Shown: piece by piece, positions 9,739-23,900 of the stretch
Numbering within the stretch: the first letter of the stretch is position 1
Layout of the letters: each line of letters begins with the position of its first letter
Source of the DNA: Undibacterium sp. CCC3.4
GTDB lineage: Bacteria; Pseudomonadota; Gammaproteobacteria; Burkholderiales; Burkholderiaceae_D
Assembly (NCBI RefSeq): GCF_034347425.1
Contig: NZ_CP133779.1
Span: forward strand, 744,001-808,000
DNA length: 64,000 nt
Direction: 5' to 3'
Notes under the pieces: generated by a model
Told to the model about the DNA's origin: nothing
Database searches by the model: none
The model's input: the letters and a program-made list of their open reading frames with translations, nothing else
Position numbers and translations under genes: made by a program

Positions 9739-10159
9739 CAGAGGCGTGGATGTTGCGGACGACAGCGCAGCAGTATGGCATGGCAGTGGCGCAGACAAAA
9801 CCGAAAGCGAGTTTCGCAAACCCCGTGCAGCTATAGCTGTTAGGCATCATTCCTGAGTTTTTAAAGGCTTATTTTAGCGTATTGCGCCCAACCACGCGGC
9901 AACAGCCTTGAAGTTTGTATGGCTATGTTAGGAATATGCCGTGGTTTTCCAAACGTAATTTGGGAAAAGCGCGATTTTTTTTCACAAATCGGCTTTTGAT
10001 GCGCCTCGATGATGCAAAAAGGCACTATTGCGGGGCATGATAAAAAGCCACTACCCTCACTTAGCTTATTGTTTTTCGGCTGGAATTTCGGCTATTTCGC
10101 GGAGTTAAGCGTAGTTTCAGATTTTTCCTACACTTTACCTCGCTCTTGGAGTTCTACAA
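9739..10159. promoter_or_regulatory. Divergent intergenic region before tpsB/cdiB
   Basis: About 420 bp between the divergently transcribed oxidoreductase and tpsB genes. I see no gene. The right half is AT-rich (runs of T near 9970 and TTGTTTTTC near 10068) and must hold the start of the CDI operon; a weak pair TTGTTT / TATTTC with 18 bp spacing lies at about 10069-10098. No clear operator or terminator hairpin was found. Close to the gene, GGAG at 10148-10151 serves as the ribosome-binding site of tpsB. Confidence 0.4.
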
Positions 10160-11941
10160 TTGTCCGCTATTCAATTTCAAAATTCCGCGATGCCTGCTTT
10201 CTTTGATTCACTTCAACCTCTATGTGCCCGTCTGGCAATCGGGTTGACTGTGCTCGCCACAACGGCTCAAGCCCAAGTACCGAGCACGGTCGATAGCGAA
10301 GAACAACGCCGACGCACACAAGAACAGTACCAACAGCGGATGCGTCAGACGGAGGAACCGGTAGTCAAGCTGGCCGATGGCGAATATGTAGCCGAGCAAG
10401 CCTTGCAGTTACCGGCAGAAAGCCCTTGTTTTCCCATCAAACAAATACACTTGCAATTGCCCGAGCAACTCTCAGAGAGCGTGCGTGCGGCCGGCGCATT
10501 CGCCTTGCCACAAGACAAGCTGCATTTTGCCCACAGTTATCTGCAGAATTATGTCGGTACCTGTATCGGCAAACAAGGGCTCAATTTGATCGTCCAAGGT
10601 CTGGGCGCGCTGATCTTGGTGCGCGGCTACAGCACCACGCGCATTGGTATTCCCGAACAAGACTTGTCCAGCGGTACGCTCAGACTGAGTCTGATACCAG
10701 GCATGATACGGCGCATTCACATCAAGGACGCGCAAATACGTACCAGCACCCGATCGACCTTCCCCGGCCAAGCCGGCACCCTGCTCAATTTGCGCGATTT
10801 GGAACAAGGCTTGGAACAACTCAAGCGGGTCCCGAGTCTGGATGTGGAAATGCAAATCATCCCCGGTGACACAGCGGGGGAAAGTGATGTACTGCTCGAC
10901 ATCGTCCAAGGCAAGCCCTGGAAAGTCAGCGTCACGCTCGACGACAGCGGCAGTCGCAGTACCGGAAAATGGCAAGCCGGCGTCCAGGTCGCGCTCGACC
11001 AGCCGCTCGGCTTGGCCGACATTTTCTCGTTCGGTTTCAACAGCGATGCCGACCGCGCCTCTGATCGCCGCAGTACCAGCGGCAATCATTTTTATTACGC
11101 GCTGCCATTCGGGTATACCGAACTGGCCTTCGCCGGCAGCAGTTACGATTATCAACAAAAAATCGCTGGCCAAGAGGCCGACTTTATCTGGAGCGGCCGC
11201 TCGAAAAATCTTGATGTACGCCTGAGCCAGGTATTCCAGCGCGATCAGATGCAAAAAAATACCTGGCAATTCAAAACTGGCAAACGCTGGAGTCGCGCCT
11301 ACGCCAACGACGCCGAGCTGGGCAACCAACAACGCCATACCAGCTTTGCCGAACTATCTTGGCTGCACAAACACTATTTTGGGCGCGCCCAACTCGACTT
11401 CAATTTGACCCAGCGTTGGGGCGTCAACTGGTTCAATGGCCAAGCCGACCCGCCGGCCGAACTGCGGAAAGACGATGACGGCAGCTTCCGTTACAGCTTG
11501 CAAACCATCGATGCCAGTTTCATCGCACCATTTCAATTTGCACGCCACTCCTTGAGCTGGATGAGCAGCTTGCGCGCCCAATACAGCAATGCGCGACTGT
11601 ATGCCAGCGACCAATTCAGCATCGGCAACCGCTACACCGTGCGCGGCTTTGACGGCGAGTTGAGTCTGGCGGCCGAACGCGGTTTTTTTCTGCGTAACGA
11701 AGTCAAGCTCGCGCTCGGCGGATCCGGCACCTCCCTTTACCTCGGCCTCGATCTGGGTAAAGTCAGCGGACCTGCGCGCAGCAAATTAGCCGGTGACAAG
11801 TTGGCCGGCACCGCCCTCGGCCTGCGCGGCGCTTGGGGGGGACTGCAATACGACATCTTCTCGGCTTGGTCGCTGTATCAACCCAGCCACTTCCCCAGCG
11901 CCAGCCCGGTCGCCGGAATCAACCTGAGTTGGCAATATTGA
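10160..11941 (+). CDS. cdiB: TpsB/CdiB outer-membrane transporter (ShlB/FhaC/HecB family)
   Basis: A 593-aa Omp85-type pore that exports its TpsA partner across the outer membrane. Seen: signal peptide ending near TTAQAQ (residue ~39), a Gln/Arg-rich linker helix (EEQRRRTQEQYQQRMRQ), a POTRA_2 region starting near SPCFPIKQIHL, and a C-terminal 16-strand barrel (from about residue 240) with the conserved barrel motif VRGFDGE in loop L6 (family VRGY/F) and the terminal strand ending in NLSWQY. Start: a TTG at 10160 has GGAG 8 bp upstream; an ATG at 10190 is possible and would still leave a signal peptide. It lies 38 bp upstream of cdiA, the usual cdiB-cdiA order. Confidence 0.92.
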   Translation: MSAIQFQNSAMPAFFDSLQPLCARLAIGLTVLATTAQAQVPSTVDSEEQRRRTQEQYQQRMRQTEEPVVKLADGEYVAEQALQLPAESPCFPIKQIHLQLPEQLSESVRAAGAFALPQDKLHFAHSYLQNYVGTCIGKQGLNLIVQGLGALILVRGYSTTRIGIPEQDLSSGTLRLSLIPGMIRRIHIKDAQIRTSTRSTFPGQAGTLLNLRDLEQGLEQLKRVPSLDVEMQIIPGDTAGESDVLLDIVQGKPWKVSVTLDDSGSRSTGKWQAGVQVALDQPLGLADIFSFGFNSDADRASDRRSTSGNHFYYALPFGYTELAFAGSSYDYQQKIAGQEADFIWSGRSKNLDVRLSQVFQRDQMQKNTWQFKTGKRWSRAYANDAELGNQQRHTSFAELSWLHKHYFGRAQLDFNLTQRWGVNWFNGQADPPAELRKDDDGSFRYSLQTIDASFIAPFQFARHSLSWMSSLRAQYSNARLYASDQFSIGNRYTVRGFDGELSLAAERGFFLRNEVKLALGGSGTSLYLGLDLGKVSGPARSKLAGDKLAGTALGLRGAWGGLQYDIFSAWSLYQPSHFPSASPVAGINLSWQY

Positions 11942-11979
11942 CGCCCTGCTCGTTATGACATCAAAACTATTTTTTTATC

Positions 11980-14900
11980 ATGAATAAAAACGCTTACCGT
12001 ATCGTTTTCAACAAAAAACGTCAGTTGCTGATGGTGGTTGCCGAACAAGTAAGCAGCGCCGGCACTGGCGTGCGATCTGCAGCACCATCCAGCGCGCGGC
12101 AGACTAGCCAGCGTCTGTGGCGTTTCACCCCCTTGACAATATTGCTCGCCAGTTTATTTGGTACGCTGGCACAAGCCCAGATCGTCACTGCCCCCGGCAC
12201 CAGCGGCACCAGCATTGCACTCACCGCCAATGGCCGCCCGCTGGTGCAGATCGCCGCCCCCAACGCCAGCGGACTGTCGCATAACCGCTATGAAAAATTT
12301 AATGTCGACGGCAACGGTGCCATCCTCAACAATGCCAACAGCGCCGTTCTGACGCAGCAAGGCGGCTATATCGCCGCTAACCCGCATCTCGGCAAAGAAG
12401 GCGCGCGCATCATTCTCAACGAAGTGCGCGGCAGTGGTGCCAGCCAATTGCATGGCTTTGTCGAAGTCGCCGGCCAACGCGCCCAAGTCATTATCGCCAA
12501 CCCGAATGGCATCAGTTGCAGCGGCTGCGGCTTCATCAATACCGATCGCGCCATGCTCAGCACCGGCGCGCCGGTATTCGACAGCGCTGGCGCTTTGAAC
12601 GCCTGGCGGGTCACGCGCGGTGCGATTGAAGTCAGTAATCTACAAGCCGCCAACATCGACAGCCTCGACTTGATCGCGCGTACCGTGCGCGTCAATGGCG
12701 CGATCTGGGCCAAACAATTACGTGTCATCAGCGGGGCCAACCAAATCGACCACGCCGCGCTTGGCGTGCAGGCTATCGCCGCTGCCAACGACACGGCGGC
12801 CGACGCGGTCGGCATTGATGTCGCCAGCTTGGGCGGCATGTATGCCAATAAAATTCGCTTAGTCGGCACTGCCGCTGGGGTTGGCGTGGTCAGCCTCGGC
12901 AATCTGGCCGCCCATAGCGGCGAACTGGAAATTAACAGCCGCGGCCACATTACTTTAGCCGGCCAGACTACGGCACGGGACGGACTGGTCATCAACAGTG
13001 ACAGCAGCATCACCCAGCGCGGCCAAATTTACAGTCAACAACAAGTCAGCTTGCACAGCAAAGAATTACTGAGCAACAGCGGTGACATCCGTGCTGGCCA
13101 AGACCTCACGTTGCAAGCGCAAGCCTTGCAATCGAGTGGTAGCTTGGCGGCAGGGGTAGACGACACCGGTGTGATCGAGCGCAAAGCCGACCTGCGTATC
13201 CATACCGACACCGTGCTGCAAACCAGCGGCTGGCAGCTCGCCGGCGGCGCGATCGACATGCGAGCCGCCAGCATGCAACTCGACGGTGCCAACACCGAAG
13301 CGGGCGGAGCAATCAGCTTGCAAGCGCGTGAAGGCGAGCTCACGCATCGTCAGGCGACGCTACAAGCCGGTCAAGCACTCCACATCGAGGCGGCAGGCAC
13401 GCTACACAATGACGGCGGCACACTGCATGGGGCCAGCATCAGCATCAGCGCTGGCGGCATGAATAACCAAAATGGTGGTATCACCAGCGCCGGCAGTATC
13501 GCGCTCGCCAGCAACACCTCAATCGACAACAGCGCTGGCAACATCCTCTCACACAGTGATAGCCTGCAATTACACAGTGCACAACTCAGCAATCAATCCG
13601 GGCGCATCGCGCTGACTGGTGCAGGTCTGCTGAGCATCAACAGCAATGTCCTCGATAATGGCAGCGGGCAGATCGCCAGCAACGGCGACTTGTCGCTGCA
13701 GGCACAGACACTCACGAATCAGGGCCAACTGAGCGCCATATCCCATCTGCAAGCCGTGGTCACGCAGCGACTCAATAACGACCAAGGGACGCTGAGCGCG
13801 GCACAACTAAGCCTGCAGACGCCGCATCTGAGCAACCAGTCCGGTCAACTTATCCATTCCAGCAGCAAGGCGGCGCAGTTCGCCGTGACTGAGCAATTCG
13901 ATAATCGCAACGGCCACTTGTACAGCGAGAGCGAACAACTGAGCTTGGCCCCGGCATTGCTGCAAAACGATGGCGGCAGTATCAACCATGCCGGCACCGG
14001 CAGACTCAGCATAGATAGCGCGACCATCAGCAACCGCGCCGGCCAAATCAACGGCAAGGCCTTGCTCACCATCTCCAGCGCCGGCACGCTCGACAACAGC
14101 GCCGGACTGATCCAAGCGGCACACGCCTTGCAAGTGCGCGCCACCACGCTCGACAACAGCCAGGGCCGACTGCTCTCGCTCAATCAAGACGGTATGTACC
14201 TCGCTGCCAGCGGATACTTGCACAACCTCGATCAAGGTGTGATCGCCGCGAACGGCGATGTCACGCTCGAAGTCCAGCAACTACGCAATCAGGGTAGGAT
14301 CAGCGCCGTACAGCATCTGCAAGCCCGCATTGCCACCTTACTCGACAATGAAGATGGTCAACTACAGGCCAGCCGCCTGTCACTGTCCGCGCAAGATCTG
14401 CGCAATCAAGCAGGAAAAATCAGCCAATCCGGTAGCGACGAAGCGCAGATTGCCATTAGCGGCGTACTCGATAATCGCGCCGGTCTGATTGAAAGCAACA
14501 GCACCACCCTGCACTTGGGGCCGGCACGCTTACTCAATCAGCAAGGTCAAATCCATCATGTCGGCAGTGGATTACTCGACATCACCAGCGGCGTGATCGC
14601 CAACCAAGGCGGTAGCCTGCTCAGCAATGCCTCGATAGCGCTTGCCACTGAACAAGAAATTGACAATACTCAAGGCAGTGTACAAGCGGCGCAAGGCCTG
14701 CACATACAAGCCGGCCAGTTCAACAATGAGGGCGGTCGGGTCTTGGCACTGGGCCCGCAAGGTCTGTCCATTCGCAGCAATGGCGCGATCAATAATCTGG
14801 CGGCCAGCCGCGCCGACGGTAAAACCGGTGGTTTGCTCAGCAGTCATGGTGACATGCAATTACAAGCAAACAGCTTGCGTAACAACGGCGACATTATCGC

Positions 14901-17900
14901 CACAGTAGCCCTCAACGCCAAATTCGAGCAGGCACTCGATAACCGCGCTGGCCAATTGCGCAGTCAAGGTCAAATGCAACTCGATGCCGCCACGCTCAAT
15001 AATCAAGCGGCCCGCATCGACGCCCCCGAACTGCACATAGTCGCCCAACAAATCGATAACCGCCACGGCCAGATCGCGGCCGATGCCTTACACCTCGACA
15101 GCGACAGCGTCGACAACCGGGCCGGCCGCTTGCAACACTTTGGTCACGGCAGCAATATCCTCAACATTCGCAGCCTGCTCGACAACAGCGAGGCCGGTAG
15201 CATCCATAGCAACAGTGAGCAATTACTGCTCGCCCCTTGGCGTATCAACAATGACAGCGGCAGTATCTTGCTCGCCGGTCAGGGCCAACTGCAATTGCAA
15301 GTCGGTGCGGAACTGAGTAACCGCCAAGGCACGCTGGGAAGCAATGGTGAATTGCAGCTCAGTGCCGGGCAACTCGACAATCAAGGCGGCAGCATCGCCG
15401 CCGCCAAACACAGCGCGCTAAGCGTCAGCCAACTGTTTGACAACCGCGCCGGCCAAGTGCTGGCGGCCAAGGACTTGCAACTGAGCGCAGCCAACATCGA
15501 CAATCGCGGCGGCACCTTGGAGGCCGATCGACTCGACCTCGACAGCCATCAGTTCAACAATCAGGGCGGCAAGTTACAACAATTCAGTCAGGCCGACAGC
15601 CGTCTGCGTATCCGCGACTGGCTCGACAACAGCCAAGGCGAGATCCGTCTCAATGGCAGCCAGATTCTGCTGCAAGCGGGAGTATTCGAGAATCATGAGG
15701 GCAGCCTTCAGCATGCCGGCAGCGGTACGCTGCAATTACAACTCGGCGAAGGACATAATCGCGCCGGCACCATCCTCGCGAACAATCACATCGACCTGCA
15801 AGCTGCGCGCTTCGACAACCAAGCCGGTAAATTATTCAGCCATGGTGATGCCAGCCTCGTCGTCAGCGGCAGCATCGACAACCGTGCCGGCAGTGTGCAA
15901 GCAGCACACGCCCTCACCCTACGCGCCAACGACATCGACAACCAGGGCGGCCGCCTCCTCGCGCTCGGCAACAGCGCACTGAAAATCAGCGCCAAGGCCG
16001 GCCTCATCAACCGCGACGACTGGCGTGCCGATGGCGAATCAGGCGGTCTGATCGGCGGCAACGGTGCCGTTGATATCCAGGCAGGCACACTCACGAATCA
16101 CAGCAAAATCAGTGCTGCGAACAACTTACAATTAAGCATCGCCGCACTACTCGACAATCAAGGCGGACGCTTACTAGCCGGGCAAACGCTGCAACTGAGC
16201 ACGCCCACGTTGCTTAACCGCGATGGCGAAATCGACGCCAAACTTCTGCTGCTGCAAGCTGACGAAATCGATAACCAAGCCGGAAAAATCAGCGCCGATG
16301 GCTTACACATCGACGCCTTACGATTATTCAATCAAGCCGGCCTGATCAGCCAATTTGGAGCCAGCCCCAGCCGACTTAATCTCAGCGAAATACTGATCAA
16401 CAGCGACGCTGGACAAATCGTCAGCAATGCCGCGCAACTCGACATCATCACTGCGGCCCTCGCCAACGAGCGCGGCAGCATCCGGCATGCCGGCAACGAC
16501 AGCTTGCGCATCGAGGCTGGCCAAGTGCGCAACCAAGCCGGCACTATCAGTAGCAATGCTCGCTTGCAAGTGCAAGCTGACTGGCTCGACAACCGCCAAG
16601 GACAGTTGCACACTGTCCAGACTGCCGCACTGCGCCTCAACGGCGCAATCGACAACCAACAAGGCAGCATCCAAGCCGGGCAAGGCATGCAAGTGCAAGC
16701 GACGACGCTCGACAACAGTGACGGCCATTTGCTCTCTCTCAATGCCGACGGCTTACAGATACACACGACTGCACATCTTGAAAATGCCGGCGGCCAAATC
16801 GGCAGCAACGGCGCGATGCAACTGCAAGCCGCCAGCCTCAGCAACAGCGGCAGCATCACTGCGGCACAAGCACTGCAAGCACACATCGACGGCTCATTCA
16901 ATAACCAACATGGTCGCCTGGCCGCCGCTGAAACACTGAACCTGCAAGCCAGCACGCTCGACAACCGCTCAGGCCAGCTCGATGCGCGCGACTTGCACCT
17001 GAACATCACAGCACTCGACAACCGCGATGGCCAGCTCAGTGCCGACCAATTACAATTACGCAGCGAGCAAGTCGACAACCGCAACGGCAGCATCCGTCAA
17101 TTAGGTCTCGCGGCCAGCGAACTGCTGCTGAGCGGCCGCTTCGATAACCGCCACGGCCTGTTGCAAAGCAATGCAGACAGCCTGCTGCTCCACGCCGCTG
17201 CCATTGACAATGAAAACGGACAATTACTACATGCCGGCAATACTCGCTTCGCACTGCAAACTGGCCTACTCAACAACCAACAAGGCAAGATCGCCAGCAA
17301 CGGCAGGCTGCAGCTCCAAGCCCAGCAATTCCACAACCAGCAGGCACAGATCGAGGCCGGTGCCGCTCTCGCCATCGACGTCGACAGCGTAATCGATAAC
17401 AGCGATGGCAGCATCCGCGCCGCCGGTGCGCTGCAACTGCAGGCCGACACCCTCATCAACGACCGTGCCAGCCTGCTCTCGCTCAACGGCGACGGACTGC
17501 AAATCGCCCTGCGCGCGAGCCTCTTCAACCGCAGCACGGGCGCGCAGCAAGCGCGCATCGGTAGCAATGGCAGCCTGAGCATCAACGCCGCCACACTGCA
17601 TAACCGCGGCCTCATCAGCGCCGCCGACACACTGCACGCCCAAGTGAGGGAACAACTCGACAACCAAGATGGTGCAATGGCAGCCGGGCAGCAACTGCAT
17701 CTCGATGCCGTCAAAATCAACAACCGCAACGGCCGACTCGATGCCGAGCACATCGTGTTGCGCGGCACAGAAATCGACAATCGCCAGGGCAATATCAGCG
17801 CCGAACAAATCAGTCTCGATAGCCACACGCTCAATAACCAAGCTGGCCAAATCAAACAGTTCGGCAGGGCAGAAACCCGCTTGGCCGTCAGTACCATGCT

Positions 17901-20900
17901 CGATAACAGCCTAGGTGGGCAAATCCACAGCAACAGCGAAAATCTGCGCTTAGCACTGCAACATTGGAACAACGATGGCGGCAGTGTAGAACTGGCCGGC
18001 AGCGGTTTGCTCGACATCGAAGTTGCTGCCAGCTTATCGAATCAGAACGGAACCATAGGCAGCAACGGCCAGCTACAAATCAGCGCAGATCACCTCAACA
18101 ACCAGGCCGGTCAGATTTTTTCGCAACAACACACCGCGCTCAGCGGCCGCCTGATCGACAACCGCCAACAGGGAAAACTCAGCGGTGCCCAATTCACCCT
18201 ACGCAGCGAACAACTCGACAACCGAGAGGGGAAAATCGAAGCGCTTCAACGCGACCTGCGGCTCGATACGAACGCACTCGATAATCGCGGCGGCAGCATA
18301 CAACACCTCGGCAGCGGCAGCTTAGCCATGACGGTAGCGCAGCAACTCGACAACAGCAGCATACAAAACATCGCCGGCTTCATCGGCAGCAATGGCCAAT
18401 TGCAACTCCATGCCGGCCGCATCGACAACCGCCACGGCACCATCTACAGCCAACACGATGCGCAAGTGCACAGTGCCGACGTCGTCAACAACCACACTGG
18501 CATCATCCAAAGCGATGGCGCACTCACCCTCAGTGCCGTCGGCGCACTCGATAATCAGCAAGGCCGCATAGAAAACAATGGCAGCGCCGCCGTGCTCGCC
18601 ATCAGCGCCCTCAGCTTGGACAATCGCGCCGGCCGCATTGCCAACAGCGGCAGTGGCAGCAGCCGCATCATCAGCCACAGCGCTGTACACAATGCCGGCG
18701 GCACCATCGGTAGCAACGGCGAGGTCTACCTCGCCGGCATCGAACTCAGCAACATCGACGGTGCCAGCATCATCGCCGGCGGCGCGCTGACACTGGCGCT
18801 CCGCGATCTGCTCGACAACCGCAACGGCAGCATCTTTGCCACCGACACGATTACCAGTGAGGATGCCAGCGCCCGCCTCGACAACCGCGCCGGCCAGCTC
18901 ACTGCCGGCCAAGCCATACGACTACAGTTTACCGCCGTCGACAACCGCGCCGGCCACATCCGCCATCGCCAAGCCGACGCCGGCGATGCCACCGCTGAAA
19001 CCGTGCGCAGCATTACACTGAGCAGCGGCAGCTTACAAAATGAAGGCGGACATATCGACAGTCTGGACGACCTCACCCTCACGCTCGCCAGCCTCGACGG
19101 TAGCGGCAGCCTCGCCGCCGGCCGCGACGCCGCGATCACCCTGCAAGGCGACTACCACAATGCCAGCGGAAAGCAATTCAGCGCCAACCGCGACCTGTAT
19201 TTCAGCACCAGCGGCAAGCTCAGCAACGACGGCAGCCTGAGCGCGATGCGCCATCTTCATCTCAACGCCGGCGCGCTCGACAACCGCGGCCTCATCAATG
19301 CCGGCGGTGGCAACAGCGGAATCACAGTCAGCGGCACTCTCAATAACTGGGGACGCGTCTACGGCGACGACATCGCCATCGGCGCCACTGCACTCAGCAA
19401 TACCCAAGACCGCAGCGGCAACGCCGGCGTGATCGCTGCGCGCAGGAAACTTCAGATCGGTGCCACCAGCATCAGTAATACCGAAGGGGCGCTGCTCTAC
19501 AGTGCCGGCCAGTTGCGCGTCGGTGCCAGCCTCGATACAGCCCAGCAAGACAGCGGCAGCGCTGCATACTTACTCAATGCCTCCGCCAAGATCGAAGCCG
19601 ATGGCGATATCGAACTCAATGCCCTTACCATCGACAATCGCAACGACCATTTTGCCACCGAACAGCGCGTGACGTCGACCAAGGAGATCAAAGAGTATCA
19701 ACTCCAAAACGATAGCCAACGCTGGGACAGCACGCTGGTGCGCCAAGCACGATGCAACCCGGATAACTTCGATTGCCTTTTCATGCCAGATGGCAGCTCT
19801 GGACAAAACTACACCGAATATAATTACACCCGTACCATCAGCGAGACCTTCATCACGCAATCGCGCCCGGCCGAACTGATCAGCGGTGGCAACCTGCTCA
19901 TCAACGGCATAGTCAACAATAACAACAGTCGTATCGTGGTCGGCGGCACCCTGCATGGCGCGCCGACCAGCATCACCAACAACGAAAGCCCGGGCACCAC
20001 CTTCATCGACGACCAAGGCACCTCGCAATACACCTATACGCGGTGGCATGGGGGCTTTACCAGAGAACGAAAAAGACACTGGAACCCCCACCAAACCTAT
20101 GCCCCGGCGATACAGCAACAAACCAGCGCCCTGCAAATCGCACCCAACCTATGGCAAACGTTCAACAGCGCGATCGCGGTCACGCCACTCGACGTCAGCA
20201 GCGCCGCAGTATTGGCCTTAGGTACTAACCAGGCCGCCCCCACACTCAGCGGCACGGCGGCAGGCGTCGCCACGCTCAGCGCAGGCAATACGGCGCCCAC
20301 CACGCTCAACGACAACATCACCGTATTGGCAGCCGCGCAAGGGCAGGCCGGTAACGACACCAGCCTAACGGCGACGGCAAGCACACAAGTCGCCGTCTCA
20401 GGTAGTGCCGGTAACGCTGCCAGCATCAACGCCGGCAGCGATGCCGGCACGCCGGTATCTGGCGCAGACAGCCATACGCCGCAGCAGATTGCTCAAATCA
20501 GCGAAGGCTCAGGCAACAGCAACAGTAACAACATGGCCGCCGACAGCATCAAGCCCATCAGCGCACCGGCCGCCAGCGTCGCCGCAGCCAGTATCGTCAG
20601 CGCAACAGGCCCACAAACCCTGGCTCAGGCTGGCCTCGCCTTGCCACATTTGGTCTTACCCAACAAGCAGTTATTCCAAGTGCGCCCTCAATCAAGCTTG
20701 CCCTACCTGATAGAAACCGACCCGGCATATACCAACTACCAAAGCTTCCTCTCCAGCGACTACCTGTTAAGCCAAATCGGCAGTGACCCACAAAGAATTC
20801 AAAAACGCTTAGGCGATGGATTTTATGAACAAAAACTGATCAACGAGCAAATACTCGAACTGACCGGTCGCCGTTTCCTCGGCGCTTACGGCTCGAATGA

Positions 20901-23900
20901 AGAACAATACCGCGCCCTGATGACAGCCGGTGTCGCCACAGCCGAACAATTTCAACTCACCCCTGGCATTGCGCTCAGCGGCGCGCAAATGGCCGCGCTC
21001 ACGGCCGACATGGTGTGGTTAGTCGCGCAATCACTCACCCTGCCCGACGGCAGCAGCGACCAAGTATTGGTACCGGTCGTGTACTTGGCGCAAGCCCATA
21101 CCAGCGACATCAAGCCGAACGGCGCGCTGATTTCAGCCCAGCACATCGACCTGCGCCTGCCCGGCTCCTTGCACAACAGCGGCACCCTCTTAGCTGCTGG
21201 CAACATGCACATACAAGCCAGCAATATCCACAATACCGGCCAGATCAACAACACGGCCAGCAGCGGCAACACCGTCTTAACTGCCAGCAACGACATCATC
21301 AATCACGGCGGTACCATCAGCGGCCATCGCGTCGGCATCCTGGCCGGCCGCGACGTCCTCATCAGCACCAGCACCACCAGTGCCAGCAACAGCTTCGGCA
21401 CGGCAAGCAATGGCTACGCCAGCAGCCACACCCTGATCGACCGCGTCGCCGGCGTTCACGCCGCCCAACTCAGCATCAGCGCCGGACGCGATCTGACACT
21501 CACCGGTGCCGACATACAAAGCAGCGGCAGCGCCAGCCTGCTCGCCGGCCGCGATGTCAACTTGCAAGCCGTCACCACCAGCCTCGCCTCGAACAGCCAA
21601 ACCGATAGCGGCAACTCGCTGCGCCAGTCCAACACCACCGTGCACGGCACCCAGCTGCACAGCGGCGGCGACCTGCTCATCCGCGCCGAGCGCGACCTCA
21701 GCGCCAGTGCCGCCTACCTGCACAGCGACGGCAATCTCATCGCCACTGCCACGCGCGACCTCACCATCGCCAGCGCCGCACAAAACAACAGCTTCAATCA
21801 GGCCACGACCCAGAGCAGTAGCGGTTTGTTCTCGTCTTCCATGAACCACAGCCAAGCCACGCAACAACAAAGCCAAGCCGTATCCAGCACCATCTCGGGT
21901 GAGCGTGTGCAATTACAGGCCGGCAACAACCTCGCCATCGTCGGCAGCCATGCCGTCGCCAGTGGCGACCTCGCCCTCGCCGCCGGCCATGATCTGCGCA
22001 TACAAAGCGCGCAGAACAGCAGCAGCACGAGTCTACATAGCGAACAACAACAAAGCGGCCTGTTCGCCAGTTCTGGCGGCATCACCTTGGGATCACAAGC
22101 CAGCCAGCACACCAACAGCAGCACCACCCTCAGCCAGCAAGCCAGCACCGTTGGCAGCACCGGCGGCACCGTCACCCTCAGCGCCGGTAATCAGTACACC
22201 CAAAGCGCCAGCCACGTCCTCGCCGCCGGCACCGGCGACGTTCAAATCTTAGCTAAAAACGTAACCCTCAGCGCCGCCAGCGACACCATGCAAGCGAGTC
22301 AGAGTAGCCACAGCCAGCAAAGCGGTCTGAGCCTTTCCATCAGCAACCCCGTGCTCAGCGCGGCCAACAGCGTACAACAAATGGGCCAAGCCGCCAGCCA
22401 AGTCAGCGATCCGCGTTTGCAAGCGCTGGCCGCCGCCAGTGCCACCCTGGCCGTTAAACAAGCGGCCAGCAGCGTTGCCAATAATCCCGGCAGCGCCGGC
22501 GGCATCCAGATCGGTATCAGTCTGGGCAGTAGCCAAAGCAGCAGCCAAAGCCAACAAAGCAGCCAACAGGCGGCCGCCAGCACGGTGCAAGCCGGTGGCA
22601 ATGTCATTATCGTTGCCAGCGGTGATCCAGCTAAAAAGGACGGCAACATCGCCATCAGCGGCAGCCACCTCAACGCCGGCGGCCACGCCGCCCTGATTGC
22701 CGACGGCGATATCACGCTGCAATCAGCGCAAAACAGCAGCCAACAAAGCAGCAGCAACCACAGTAGCAGCGCCTCACTCGGCGTTGGCCTCGGCATCGGC
22801 GGCACGAACAGCGGTTTCACCGTCACGGCCAACGCCAGTCAGGGCAAAGGCCAAGGCAATGGCAGTGACATAAGCCACAGCAACAGCAGCATCAGCGCCG
22901 GCAAACAGTTACTGATTTCATCGGGTGGCGATACCACGCTCGCCGGTGCCGTCGCCAGCGCCCACACCATCACCGCCCAAGTTGGCGGTAACCTCCACAT
23001 CGCCAGCCAACAAGACAGCAGCAACTACAACAGCACCCAACACAGCGCCGGCATCGGCGTCGCCATTCCTATCGGTGCCGGCACCGGCAGTGTCAGCGGC
23101 CAGCTCAGTAATAGCAAGATCAACAGCCAGTATGCCAGCGTTGGACAACAATCCGGCTTACTGGCCGGTGACGGTGGTTTTACTGTTCAGGTCGGCGGTA
23201 AAACCGCACTCACGGGTGCCGTGATTGCCAGTACCGCGCAAGCGCTTGAACAAGGGCTGAACAGTTTTAACAGCGCCAATGGTTTGGTGATGAACGATAT
23301 GCAAAACCAAGCAGCATTTAGCGCACACAGCATGAGTGCCAGCGGTGGCGTCGGCACGCTGCCAGCGGGGAACCAAGGTACGGCCCTCGGTTTGGGTCTG
23401 GCTGGGGGAAATGCGCAGAGCGTTAGCCAGAGCGGGATTTCCGGCATCGCAGGAAACACCAGCATCACCAGCGATGCCGCACAAACCGGCATTGCAGCGA
23501 TATTCAATGCCCAGCAAGTGCAGCAAACTATCAACGCGCAAACGCAGATCACAGCAGCGGCCAGCCAGCAAGCACCGCAGGCCGTGGCGAGTTATGCAGA
23601 GAGCCAGCAAACTGCTTTGCGCGAACAAGCGAAAAACGAAAACGATCCGATCAAACGCGCCGAGCTACAAAGCGAAGCCGATAAGTGGAACGAAGGCGGT
23701 GTTAATCGCGCGAAGCTACACCTCGTCACCGGTGCATTAAGCGGCGGAATTGGTGGCGCACTTGGTGCCGGCGCGGCGGCACTGGCGACACCGATGCTTG
23801 AGCAGGTTCAGAACAGTATGGCTGAACAACTCACCGGAGCCAGTCTCGCGCCTGACCTTGCGAACATGGCGGCGCAAGCGATTGCGACCGGGGCTGCGGC

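Noticed and set aside
12021..23740. Long antisense open frames in cdiA (for example 17097-18017 on the minus strand)
   Set aside because: Repetitive GC-rich coding sequence creates open antisense frames; their products are Leu/Ser/Pro-rich and resemble no protein.
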